Assembly: GCA_035504175.1 (NCBI GenBank)
Contig: DATJSJ010000290.1
Location: 1-14,474, forward strand
Origin: DATJSJ01 sp035504175
GTDB taxonomy: Bacteria; Pseudomonadota; Alphaproteobacteria; Acetobacterales; Acetobacteraceae
DNA: 14,474 bases
Direction: 5' to 3'
Each line of letters starts with the position of its first letter. Within the stretch, counting starts at the first letter, position 1. This document shows positions 1 to 6,769 of this stretch, one piece after another. The position numbers and the translations under genes are program-made. The notes under the pieces were generated by a model. That model worked only from the letters and a program-made list of their open reading frames with translations, was not told where the DNA came from and made no database searches.

Positions 1-2
1 CG

Positions 3-179
3 GCCATCGGCCGCAGCCTTGACGGCGCTCCGATCCCGTGGCTCCTCGCAATGATCGCCTTCGACGCAGTCGAACGCGCCAAAGGACGCCTTCACTTCTG
101 GACTGAGCGATTCGCGCGATGCGCCTTTGCCGTGATGTCGCCGGCGGCAATGTGCAGTCCTCGAACTGTCACTGGCTGA
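3..179 (+). CDS. Possible 3' end of an unrecognised gene
   Basis: An open frame runs in from the left edge and stops at TGA 177-179, giving 58 residues. It has a hydrophobic stretch (IPWLLAMIAFDAV) followed by a basic/aromatic stretch (KGRLHFWTERFARCAF). Third codon positions are GC-rich but less so than in the clear genes downstream, so coding status is uncertain. No family is recognised. A short frame open at the edge could also be chance in GC-rich DNA. Confidence 0.25.
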   Translation, partial: AIGRSLDGAPIPWLLAMIAFDAVERAKGRLHFWTERFARCAFAVMSPAAMCSPRTVTG

Positions 180-207
180 GAAGGGCGCGCCCGCATAGGC
201 CGGGCCC

Positions 208-408
208 ATGCACGCACTCGCCGCTGCCGTCCGACGGTGCCTCGCCCGCTCGTGCCGCGGTCCGCTCCTGGCTTTCGCGCTTGGATTGATAATCGCCTGG
301 GCCATTGCCCTGGCGCCGCGTCCGGGCGGCGCGGCGCGGGCGCCAGCCTTGGCTCCCGTGTCGCCAGTCTTCCATGGCCATGGACAGAAATGCAGCGCCT
401 GTCACTGA
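208..408 (+). CDS. Small membrane or exported protein ending in a CxxCH haem-c motif (putative)
   Basis: This ORF has 66 codons. Seen: a basic N-terminus (VRRCLARSCR), one hydrophobic segment at about residues 20-36 (LLAFALGLIIAWAIALA), an Ala/Pro linker with signal-peptidase-like sites (AARA, PALA), then a short tail that ends at CSACH. CxxCH is the attachment motif for covalent haem c. If the signal were cleaved after PALA, the mature product would be only about 17 residues. A stop (TAG 196-198) sits just upstream in frame, so ATG 208 is the only good start, but its SD is weak. A perfect hairpin follows the stop by three bases. It may be a real small protein, a decayed cytochrome gene or a chance ORF. 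Reading past the stop gives nothing cytochrome-like. Confidence 0.35.
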   Translation: MHALAAAVRRCLARSCRGPLLAFALGLIIAWAIALAPRPGGAARAPALAPVSPVFHGHGQKCSACH

Positions 409-411
409 GCG

Positions 412-430
412 CCGGTCGCAGCGCGACCGG
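412..430 (+). terminator. Perfect 8-bp hairpin after the small CxxCH ORF
   Basis: CCGGTCGC (412-419), loop AGC and GCGACCGG (423-430) form a perfect stem starting three bases after the stop codon at 406-408. There is no T-run after it, so intrinsic termination is doubtful. It could instead stabilise an mRNA 3' end or be incidental. Confidence 0.35.
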
Positions 431-578
431 TGACGCATCCCGGGGGATCATCCGAGCGCTGCCAACAGCGAATGTTGCCCCTTCATCAAAGTTTCACCCT
501 AGTGACGATGACAGCGGCGGCGGGGGATCGGACAAGCCACTCCGCTCCGCGGCCCGGTGCCGGCGGGGTGGTGGAATC

Positions 579-598
579 GCCCTTCGCAACCGAAGGGC
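579..598 (+). promoter_or_regulatory. Hairpin that buries the ribosome binding site of the phosphoesterase
   Basis: GCCCTTCG (579-586), loop CAAC and CGAAGGGC (591-598) form a perfect 8-bp stem. The 3' arm contains the SD-like AAGGG (593-597), placed five bases before ATG 603. If transcribed, this fold would hide the SD and could limit or regulate translation. This is inferred from sequence symmetry only. The later candidate starts (621, 627) are free of the hairpin. Confidence 0.4.
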
Positions 599-602
599 AA
601 TC

Positions 603-2582
603 ATGTGCCAAACTGGGGGAATGAAGGTGAAAGACCAGCTCTGGCTGCGATGCCGTCGCTCGCTGCGCGCCGCGATTGCCGCGACGACCATGCTGTCCGT
701 GATCGCTATGCCGGCGATGCCGGCCCTTGCCGGCACCACGTCGGGCGGCGCTCCGACCACGACTCCGATCAAGCACATTATTATTATCATCGGTGAAAAC
801 CGCACCTTCGACCACGTCTTCGCGACCTACACGCCGAAGGCGGGCCAGACCGTGCGGAACCTGCTGTCCGAAGGCATCGTCAACGCCGACGGCAGCCCCG
901 GTCCGAACTTCAACAAGGCCGCGCAGTACCTCGGCCATGTTACCAAGAGTTACAGCATCGCGCCGGCGACCAAGACCCTCTACCATTATATCCCGCCGGC
1001 GATGACCGATGGTGCGCCGAGCACGGCGTCCGACAGCAATCCGCCACCCTTCGCCACCACGGCGGCAGTCGCCGCCTTCGAGGGCCAGGCGCATGACGGG
1101 CTGCCGATCGCCGACTACAAGCTGCTGACCACCGGCGAGACCGGCCTGCCGTCCAAATCCGTCGACACGCGCGTGGCGAACGCGACGAAGCTGCCGAGCG
1201 GCCCGTATCAGCTCACCGGCCCGAACCTGCCGTACGATTCGTATACGTCGAGCCCGGTGCACCGCTTCTACCAGATGTGGGAGGAGACCGATTGCTCGGC
1301 GGCGCACATCACATCCTGGAACCCGTCGGGCTGCCTGAACGATCTCTTCCCCTGGGTCGAGACCTCGATCGGCGCCGGCAGCAATGGCCAGCCGCAGCCG
1401 CCGAACTTCACCGATCAGACGACCGGTGAAGGCTCGACCTCGATGGCGTTCTTCAACGTCGCGAAGGGTGACGCGCCGGTCCTCAAGCGCCTTGCGGACA
1501 ACTACACGCTGAGCGACAATTTCCACCAGTCGATCGAGGGCGGCACCGGCGCCAACCATATCGCGCTGGGAACCGGGCTCGCGATCTACTACTCGGACGG
1601 TCAGGGTCATGTCGCGACGCCGCCGGCGGACGAGATCGAGAACCCCAACCCGCAGGCCGGCACCAACAACTACTACACGCAGGATGGCTATTCCGGCGGC
1701 TCCTACAGCGACTGCTCCGATTCGACGCAGCCCGGCGTCGGCCCGGTGCTGAGCTACCTCCGCTCGCTGCCGTCGCATCCGAAATCGAAATGCGCGGCGG
1801 GTGCCTACTACCTGCTGAACAACTACAATCCCGGGTATTACGGCGACGGCACGGTGAATACGACGACCTTCACCATTCCGCCGTCCGCGGTGCCGACCAT
1901 CGGTGACGTGCTCAATGCGCGCGGCATCTCCTGGGCATATTTCGGTGCCGGCTGGGACAACTACGTGAAGGACCCGAACAGCGACCTGGGCGGCCTGTAC
2001 TGCAACATCTGCAATCCGTTCCTGTACGAAACCTCGATCATGACCAGCGCGACGCAGCGCGCCCGGCATCTGAAGGACATGCCGGACCTGATCAGCGACA
2101 TCGCCCAGAGCACGCTGCCGGCAGTCTCCTTCGTCAAGCCTGACGGATTGCTGGACGGCCACCCGGCCTCCTCCAAGCTCGACCTGTTCGAGGCGCTCAC
2201 CCAGAACATCATCAACCGGGTGAAAGCCAACGCCACGCTGTGGAAGAGCACCGCGATCCTGATCACCTTCGACGAGGGTGGCGGCTACTGGGACTCGGGC
2301 TACATCCAGCCGCTCGACTTCTTCGGTGACGGCACCCGGATCCCCGCGATCATGGTCTCCGCCTACTCGGCCGGCGGGCGCGTGTCGCATGTCTATGCCG
2401 ACCACGTGTCCTTCCTGAAGTTCGTGGAGCGGAACTGGGCGCTGCCGACCGTCTCCAAGACCGGCCGCGACAATCTGCCGGACCCGATCGCGTACGAGAA
2501 CAATCCGTACGTGCCGGTCAACAGCCCGGCGATCGGCGACCTGATGGATATGTTCGACTTCACCCGCCCGCCTGCTCTCTGA
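603..2582 (+). CDS. Exported phosphoesterase, phospholipase C / acid phosphatase AcpA family
   Basis: This is a phosphoesterase-family protein (PF04185 type; alkaline phosphatase fold) that probably hydrolyses phosphomonoesters or phospholipid head groups outside the cytoplasm. Numbered from ATG 621, the N-terminus is basic (RCRRSLR), then hydrophobic, and ends in PALA at about residue 37, which fits a signal peptide. RRSLR is only weakly Tat-like. Family motifs seen are GENRTFDH (58-65, metal ligands), GGTGANH (about 307-313, with Thr309 a candidate nucleophile), TFDEGGGYWD (about 549-558) and ADHVSFLKFVERNW (about 593-606). Several Cys pairs (for example YCNIC) fit disulfides in an exported protein. 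Three starts are possible: ATG 603 (659 aa, best SD spacing but in a hairpin), ATG 621 (653 aa, GGGGGA directly abutting) and GTG 627 (same GGGGGA at 6 nt). The substrate cannot be fixed from sequence. Confidence 0.88.
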   Translation: MCQTGGMKVKDQLWLRCRRSLRAAIAATTMLSVIAMPAMPALAGTTSGGAPTTTPIKHIIIIIGENRTFDHVFATYTPKAGQTVRNLLSEGIVNADGSPGPNFNKAAQYLGHVTKSYSIAPATKTLYHYIPPAMTDGAPSTASDSNPPPFATTAAVAAFEGQAHDGLPIADYKLLTTGETGLPSKSVDTRVANATKLPSGPYQLTGPNLPYDSYTSSPVHRFYQMWEETDCSAAHITSWNPSGCLNDLFPWVETSIGAGSNGQPQPPNFTDQTTGEGSTSMAFFNVAKGDAPVLKRLADNYTLSDNFHQSIEGGTGANHIALGTGLAIYYSDGQGHVATPPADEIENPNPQAGTNNYYTQDGYSGGSYSDCSDSTQPGVGPVLSYLRSLPSHPKSKCAAGAYYLLNNYNPGYYGDGTVNTTTFTIPPSAVPTIGDVLNARGISWAYFGAGWDNYVKDPNSDLGGLYCNICNPFLYETSIMTSATQRARHLKDMPDLISDIAQSTLPAVSFVKPDGLLDGHPASSKLDLFEALTQNIINRVKANATLWKSTAILITFDEGGGYWDSGYIQPLDFFGDGTRIPAIMVSAYSAGGRVSHVYADHVSFLKFVERNWALPTVSKTGRDNLPDPIAYENNPYVPVNSPAIGDLMDMFDFTRPPAL

Positions 2583-2594
2583 CGCCCGACGCCA

Positions 2595-2633
2595 GGCCGG
2601 GACCGCGCAAGCGGTCCCGGCCGCTTCCTTTTT
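2595..2633 (+). terminator. Intrinsic terminator of the phosphoesterase gene
   Basis: A perfect 12-bp stem (2595-2606 with 2611-2622) closed by a GCAA tetraloop is followed by a pyrimidine stretch ending in TTTTT (2629-2633). It starts 13 bases after the stop codon. The GNRA-type loop, strong GC stem and T-run make a convincing Rho-independent terminator. Confidence 0.88.
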
Positions 2634-2650
2634 CTGACGAGGCCTGTCGC

Positions 2651-4549
2651 ATGCGCGTCGCCGTGCCGGACGCCGAGCCGCCCGATCCTGGAGTCCTGCC
2701 GGCCTTCGCCGATGCGTGGCGCGTGACTCGAACCCTGGCGCAGATCGCCGCGGTCCAGCTCGCGCTTCTGCTTCTTCTGGTCGCCGCCGCCTGGTTCGCC
2801 GCACGCCATCCCGGCCGCGTGCCGCTGCTCGACGCCTGGCTCGCACAGGGCGCCGCCGGACCAACCGGCGCGGCGCTCGCGATCTCGATCACCGGCACGC
2901 TCGCGGCGCTGCTGCTCGCCGGGGCGCGCGGCCACACGCTGCGTCAGCCGCTCGACGCGGGCCTTCCGCCGGTCAGCCGAATCGCGGGCTGGCCGCAGGT
3001 CGCGCTCATCCTCGCAGGAATGGCGGCCGCGATGCTCGCGCTGCGTGTCGCTCCCGCCGCCGCGGGTGCTGGCGTCGCCGGCACCGTCACGGCTTCGGCC
3101 GGGCTCGCCGTGCTCGCGCTTCTGCCGGCTTTCCTGCTTCTGGTTTGCGAACGCGTCGTTGCGGCGGAACCGGAGGAGCGCCTGCCGGAGATGCGCCCCC
3201 TGGCGGCGCTGCTGCGCGTCCCGGCCGTCGTGCTGCTGGTCCTGGCGGGATGCGCCGCGGCACAGCGCTTCGGCATTGCGGCCGGGCCGTGGCCGGCGCG
3301 CGTGCTCTGCCTCCTGCTGCTCGCCGTCGCCGCCGAGTTGGCGCTGCGCGCCCTGGGCCGGCTGTTCCTGCCACCGCCTCGGCCGGCTGCGGCGCGCGCG
3401 GCGATTGCGAGCCTGCTCGCCGCGCTGCTGCAACCGGGCGAACTGCGCCCCGCACGCCTCGCACAACAGATGCGGGCGCAGTTCGGCATCGACATGGCGC
3501 GAAGCTGGGCCGTCCGCTATGTGCGGGCGGCGGCACCGCCGGTTCTGCTCGGACTGCTCGCGCTTGCCTCGGGACTGAGCGGCGTCACCCGGCTCGGCAC
3601 CGCAGAGCGCGCCTCGTACGAGCGGTTCGGGGCACCGGTCGCCATCCTCAGGCCCGGCCTGCACCTGCTGCTGCCCTGGCCGTTCGGCCGCGTCCGACGA
3701 CTCGAATACGGTGCGATGCACGCGATCTCGATCGGCGTGCCGGCCGGCGCGGCGGCGCATGACACGTCGACCGCCGACGGGCCGGCGCCGGCGGCGGCGA
3801 ACCGGCTGTGGGACGACCAGCCCGGCCGCGACGCCGCCTATCTCATCGCCAGCGAGGGCGGCGGGCACGAAAGCTTCGAGATGGTCAGCGCCGATATTCG
3901 CGTGCTGTACCGCATCGGGCTGGACGACGCGTCGGCGCGGCGGGCGCTGTACGGCCTCGTTGCCCCGGACGCGCTGGTGCGCGTGATCGCCGGCCGCGTG
4001 CTGGCCCGCTTTTTCGCCGACCGCACCCTGCCCCAGGTGCTCGGCGCGCGACGCGATCGGGTCGCGGCGCAGCTGCGCGGCACGTTGCAGGCGGCGCTCG
4101 ACGCGCATCGGAGCGGCATCGAGGTGGTGGCGCTGGTGGTCGAGTCGCTGCACCCGCCGGCCGGCGCCGCCGCCGCCTATCGCAGCGTTCAGGCTGCCGA
4201 GATCGCCGCGTCGACGCGCAAGGCGGAGGAGACCGGACGGGCGCAGGGCACGCTCAGTGTCGCGGCGCGCGACGCGCACGAGCTGCGCAACGACGCGCGC
4301 GCCCGCGCGGCCGAGCTGATCGGGCGCGCACAGAGCGAGCGCTGGCAGGAAGATGCCGACGCGCTCGCTTATCGCGACGGCGGCCAGGCGTTTCTGCTGG
4401 AGCGCTACTTCGCGGCGCTGACCAACGCCCTGGCGCGACCCGGGCTGGAGATCGTCGATCACCGTCTCGGGCCCGGCAACCAGCCGATCATCGACCTGCG
4501 CGATCCGGCCGCGGCGGCAGGCACGTCGACCCAGGAGCAGGCGCAATGA
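2651..4549 (+). CDS. Large HflK-like SPFH protein with multi-spanning N-terminal membrane domain
   Basis: This 632-residue protein is much longer than classical HflK (about 400). Hydrophobic segments lie near residues 28-50, 73-91, 115-133, 147-166, 188-203, 215-233 and 294-312. An SPFH/band-7 domain follows: GTAERASYERFGAP (316-329), PGLHLLLPWPFGRVRR (335-350), then ESFEMVSADIRVLYRI (407-422). The HflK hallmark appears as ESLHPPAGAAAAYRSVQAAE (498-517), followed by an Ala/Arg/Glu-rich helix and FLLERYFAAL (581-590). Residues about 363-405 look like a low-complexity insertion. HflK/HflC proteins form ring-like membrane scaffolds that modulate FtsH in E. coli; no FtsH gene is here. ATG 2651 has an SD-like ACGAGG 8 nt upstream. 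It is probably the first gene of the SPFH/ATPase operon. Confidence 0.85.
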   Translation: MRVAVPDAEPPDPGVLPAFADAWRVTRTLAQIAAVQLALLLLLVAAAWFAARHPGRVPLLDAWLAQGAAGPTGAALAISITGTLAALLLAGARGHTLRQPLDAGLPPVSRIAGWPQVALILAGMAAAMLALRVAPAAAGAGVAGTVTASAGLAVLALLPAFLLLVCERVVAAEPEERLPEMRPLAALLRVPAVVLLVLAGCAAAQRFGIAAGPWPARVLCLLLLAVAAELALRALGRLFLPPPRPAAARAAIASLLAALLQPGELRPARLAQQMRAQFGIDMARSWAVRYVRAAAPPVLLGLLALASGLSGVTRLGTAERASYERFGAPVAILRPGLHLLLPWPFGRVRRLEYGAMHAISIGVPAGAAAHDTSTADGPAPAAANRLWDDQPGRDAAYLIASEGGGHESFEMVSADIRVLYRIGLDDASARRALYGLVAPDALVRVIAGRVLARFFADRTLPQVLGARRDRVAAQLRGTLQAALDAHRSGIEVVALVVESLHPPAGAAAAYRSVQAAEIAASTRKAEETGRAQGTLSVAARDAHELRNDARARAAELIGRAQSERWQEDADALAYRDGGQAFLLERYFAALTNALARPGLEIVDHRLGPGNQPIIDLRDPAAAAGTSTQEQAQ

Positions 4550-4608
4550 ATCGATCCGCGCATCGGCAAGGCTCCGCATCCCGGGCCGGAAGAGAGAGCC
4601 CGCCATGA
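4546..4608 (+). CDS. 20-codon ORF bridging two SPFH genes (possible translational coupler)
   Basis: Its ATG overlaps the stop of the upstream gene (ATGA at 4546-4549) and its own TGA overlaps the ATG of the downstream gene (ATGA at 4605-4608). It therefore fills the 55-nt spacer exactly. The product is Arg/Ser-rich with no recognisable domain. It may serve only to carry ribosomes across the gap and keep the two SPFH proteins in step, or it may be a coincidence of frame. The downstream gene also has its own purine-rich SD (GGAAGAGAGA). Confidence 0.3.
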   Translation: MNRSAHRQGSASRAGRESPP

Positions 4609-5684
4609 GCGATCTGGCCCGCGACCCCGCCGCATTAGGCTCCGCACGCGCCCCCTGGCGCGGCGCCCGCCGCGCGGTGCGCTTCTCGCTCGCCGCACTC
4701 ATCCTGGCCGGTGCGGCGCTCGCCTCGATGCTGGTGATGGTCGCGGCCGGCCAGGCCGTGGTCATCTCCCGCTTCGGCGATCCGGTGCGGGTGCTGACGC
4801 AGCCAGGCCTCGCCTGGAAGCTGCCGGCACCGCTCGAGACCACGATCGATGTCGATCTGCGCCTGCACACCACCTCGAGCGGCCTGCAGGATGTCGGCAC
4901 GCGCGACGGGCTGCGCGTGCTGGTGCAGACCTTCCTCGCCTGGCGGGTCCCGGCCGATCCGACGCGCATCCGGCAGTTCATCCGCGCCACCGGCAACGAT
5001 CCGAACGAAGCGGCGCGGCAGTTGCGCAGCTTCGTCGGCTCGGCGCTGCAGATCACCGCCAGCAATTTCGACCTCACCGATCTCGTCAACACCGATCCCG
5101 GCCGCGTCCGGCTGAGCGCCTTCGAGACGGCGCTGAACCGCAGCGTCGCGCCGCAGGTCCTGGCGATCTACGGCGTCGACCTGCAGCAGGTCGGCGTGGA
5201 GCGGCTGAGCCTGCCGGCGGAGACATTGGCGGCGACGGTCGCGCGCATGCGCGCCGAGCGCGAGACGGTCGCCGCCGAGCGCACCGCCGAGGGCCTGCGC
5301 GCCGCGGCACGCATCCGCTCCGATGCGCAACGCGACGCCCGCATCACCGTCGCGCGCGCCAGATCCGATGCCGCGGAAATCGAGGCGAAGGCACGCGAGC
5401 AGGCGGCGCGCATCTACGCGCGCAGCTTCGCACGCGACCCGCAGCTCTACACGCTGCTCCGCTCGCTCGACACGGTGCAGGCCGTGGTCGGGCCGCACAC
5501 GCGGCTGATCCTGCGCACCGATGCGGCGCCGTTCGACGTGCTGGTCAAGGGCCCGCCCGGCCTCGCCGCCGGGCCCGCGGTGCCGCAAGCGCCACCGCCG
5601 AAAGCCGCACCTTCCGCGCCCATCGCCCCGGGGCCGTCGGTGATGGGTCTGCTCGACCCGGCACGACCGGAAGCGCCGCGGTGA
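4605..5684 (+). CDS. HflC-like SPFH protein (protease modulator family)
   Basis: This 359-residue protein has a short basic cytoplasmic tail, one membrane anchor (about 27-48) and an SPFH domain. Motifs seen are VVISRFGDPVRVLTQPGLAW (52-71), the HflC-typical TSSGLQDVGTRDGLRVLVQ (90-108), FVGSALQITAS (143-153), a long Ala/Arg/Glu-rich coiled segment (about 205-270) and YARSFARDPQLYTLLRSL (271-288), matching the HflC C-terminal signature. A Pro/Ala-rich tail (about 317-359) is extra. In E. coli HflC pairs with HflK in the membrane. Here a second HflK-like gene follows immediately (GTGA overlap), so HflC/HflK assembly is likely. It is separated from the first SPFH gene by 55 nt. A purine-rich SD (GGAAGAGAGA) precedes ATG 4605. 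Function beyond scaffold is inferred. Confidence 0.87.
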   Translation: MSDLARDPAALGSARAPWRGARRAVRFSLAALILAGAALASMLVMVAAGQAVVISRFGDPVRVLTQPGLAWKLPAPLETTIDVDLRLHTTSSGLQDVGTRDGLRVLVQTFLAWRVPADPTRIRQFIRATGNDPNEAARQLRSFVGSALQITASNFDLTDLVNTDPGRVRLSAFETALNRSVAPQVLAIYGVDLQQVGVERLSLPAETLAATVARMRAERETVAAERTAEGLRAAARIRSDAQRDARITVARARSDAAEIEAKAREQAARIYARSFARDPQLYTLLRSLDTVQAVVGPHTRLILRTDAAPFDVLVKGPPGLAAGPAVPQAPPPKAAPSAPIAPGPSVMGLLDPARPEAPR

Positions 5685-6769
5685 GTGGCGGGTCCACGCT
5701 GCCGGACCCGGTCGCGCGCGGCCCGCTCGCCGCGTCGGTACGGCTCGGCTTTGTCATGCTGTACGCTGCCGTGCTGCTGCTCGGCCTCGGCTGGGCCTGC
5801 GGCAATCTGCGCCAGGTACCGCCGGAGAACCGCGCGGTGGTGCTGCGCTTCGGCCGGGTCGACCGGGTGCAGAGTGCCGGGCTGCTGCTCGCCTGGCCGC
5901 CGCCGATCGAGCAGGTGCGGCTGCTGCCCGCCTCCGACCGGCAGATCGCGTTCAAGATCGTGCCGCCGAAGAAGGTGTTCCAATCCGACGAGACCGATCT
6001 GCAGCTCGCGCCGAACGACGACGTCATCCACCTGCAGGGTGATCGCGACATCAACAACGCCGCCTATCTGCTGACCGGCGACGGCAACGTGGTGCGGCTG
6101 GATGCGACGCTGTTCTTCACCATCGACGATCCCGCCGCCTATCTGCTGGTCGAGGATCGCGTGCGGCCGGCACTGCAGCGCCTGTTCCTCGCGAGCGCGG
6201 TGTCGCTCGCAGCCGCGCATGGGCTCGACGATTTCCTGGCCGCGCGGCCGGTGGCGACGGGCGGCGGCAGCGTCGCGGAGGCAAGCCTCGCGGCGCGGCG
6301 CCAGGCGCTGCGCGGCGACCTGGTCGCGATGATCAATCGCCGGCTGCGCGCGCTGCGCACGAGCGGGCTCGATCTCGGCGTCTCGGTCGGGCGCGTCGAC
6401 TGGGTGGCGCTGCTGCCGCCGATCGCCAAGACCGCGTTCGATGCGGTGTTGACCGCCTCGCAGATCGCCGATCAGGAGGTCGCGGCGGCGCACACCGACG
6501 GCGAGCGCACGATGCAGCAGGCCGAGCGGGAGCGCGACCGGATCATCGCCGAGGCGAGTGCCGCGGCCGAGGAGCAGGTGCGTACCGCCGGAGCGGTGAC
6601 GGCGCGGGTCGATGCACTGGCCTCGCAGGAAACCCCGGCCAATCGCGAGGCGCTGCTCGCGCACGCCTATCAGGATCAGATCGCGACGATCCTGCAGAAC
6701 GCCGGAGCCGTGACTGCGATCGACCTGCGTGGCGGTCAGCGCGTGGTGCTGCCGGGGCCCGACCGATGA
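5681..6769 (+). CDS. Second HflK-like SPFH protein (protease modulator family)
   Basis: This 362-residue protein has one membrane segment (about 22-40), then RQVPPENRAVVLRFGRV (44-60), the canonical start of the HflK SPFH domain. Further HflK features are LLTGDGNVVRLDATLFFTID (130-149), LLPPIAKTAFDAVLTASQIA (244-263) and a charged helix (264-305). The segment FKIVPPKKVFQSDETDLQLA (91-110) sits where HflK usually has its variable loop. It starts at GTG 5681 in a GTGA overlap with the HflC-like gene, which indicates translational coupling and near-equal synthesis. The first ATG in frame would cut into the membrane anchor. It ends in an ATGA overlap with the P-type ATPase gene, which ties it to that pump. 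Two different HflK-like proteins with one HflC is unlike the E. coli hflKC pair. Confidence 0.85.
   Translation: MSGGSTLPDPVARGPLAASVRLGFVMLYAAVLLLGLGWACGNLRQVPPENRAVVLRFGRVDRVQSAGLLLAWPPPIEQVRLLPASDRQIAFKIVPPKKVFQSDETDLQLAPNDDVIHLQGDRDINNAAYLLTGDGNVVRLDATLFFTIDDPAAYLLVEDRVRPALQRLFLASAVSLAAAHGLDDFLAARPVATGGGSVAEASLAARRQALRGDLVAMINRRLRALRTSGLDLGVSVGRVDWVALLPPIAKTAFDAVLTASQIADQEVAAAHTDGERTMQQAERERDRIIAEASAAAEEQVRTAGAVTARVDALASQETPANREALLAHAYQDQIATILQNAGAVTAIDLRGGQRVVLPGPDR

Larger units (their letters stand above)
1..602. other. Weakly coding leader region before the phosphoesterase gene
   Basis: No confidently recognisable gene lies here. It contains the possible 3' gene fragment ending at 179, a perfect palindrome GGGCGCGCCC at 183-192, GGGCCC at 202-207, the small CxxCH ORF at 208-408, a hairpin at 412-430 and a second hairpin at 579-598 just before the next start codon. 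Minus-strand frames here (for example 92-451) are Arg/Pro-rich and look like shadows. A promoter for the phosphoesterase should lie in about 431-578, but I see no convincing -35/-10 pair. Confidence 0.6.

Noticed and set aside
475..503. Possible promoter TTGCCC with 17-nt spacing to CCTAGT upstream of the phosphoesterase
   Set aside because: The -10 match is poor (about three of six) and could be chance, so it is not annotated.
777..791. Run of five Ile codons with ATT repeats, considered as a phase-variable repeat
   Set aside because: The run is short, in frame, and encodes the conserved beta-strand before GENRTFDH. Slippage by a triplet would not shift the frame.
486..2864. Very long minus-strand frame of 792 codons opposite the phosphoesterase
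   Set aside because: It is Arg/Val/Gly-rich without domain features and lies opposite a gene with clear family motifs and a terminator. It is a high-GC shadow frame.
2393..5092. 899-codon minus-strand frame opposite the SPFH genes
   Set aside because: Low-complexity Arg/Gln/Gly composition, no motif and no start context. The plus strand has recognisable HflK/HflC proteins.
4605..6769. Canonical hflKC locus
   Set aside because: Order is HflC then HflK, with an additional HflK-like gene before and a P-type ATPase after, and no hfq or hflX. I therefore withheld the hflK and hflC symbols.
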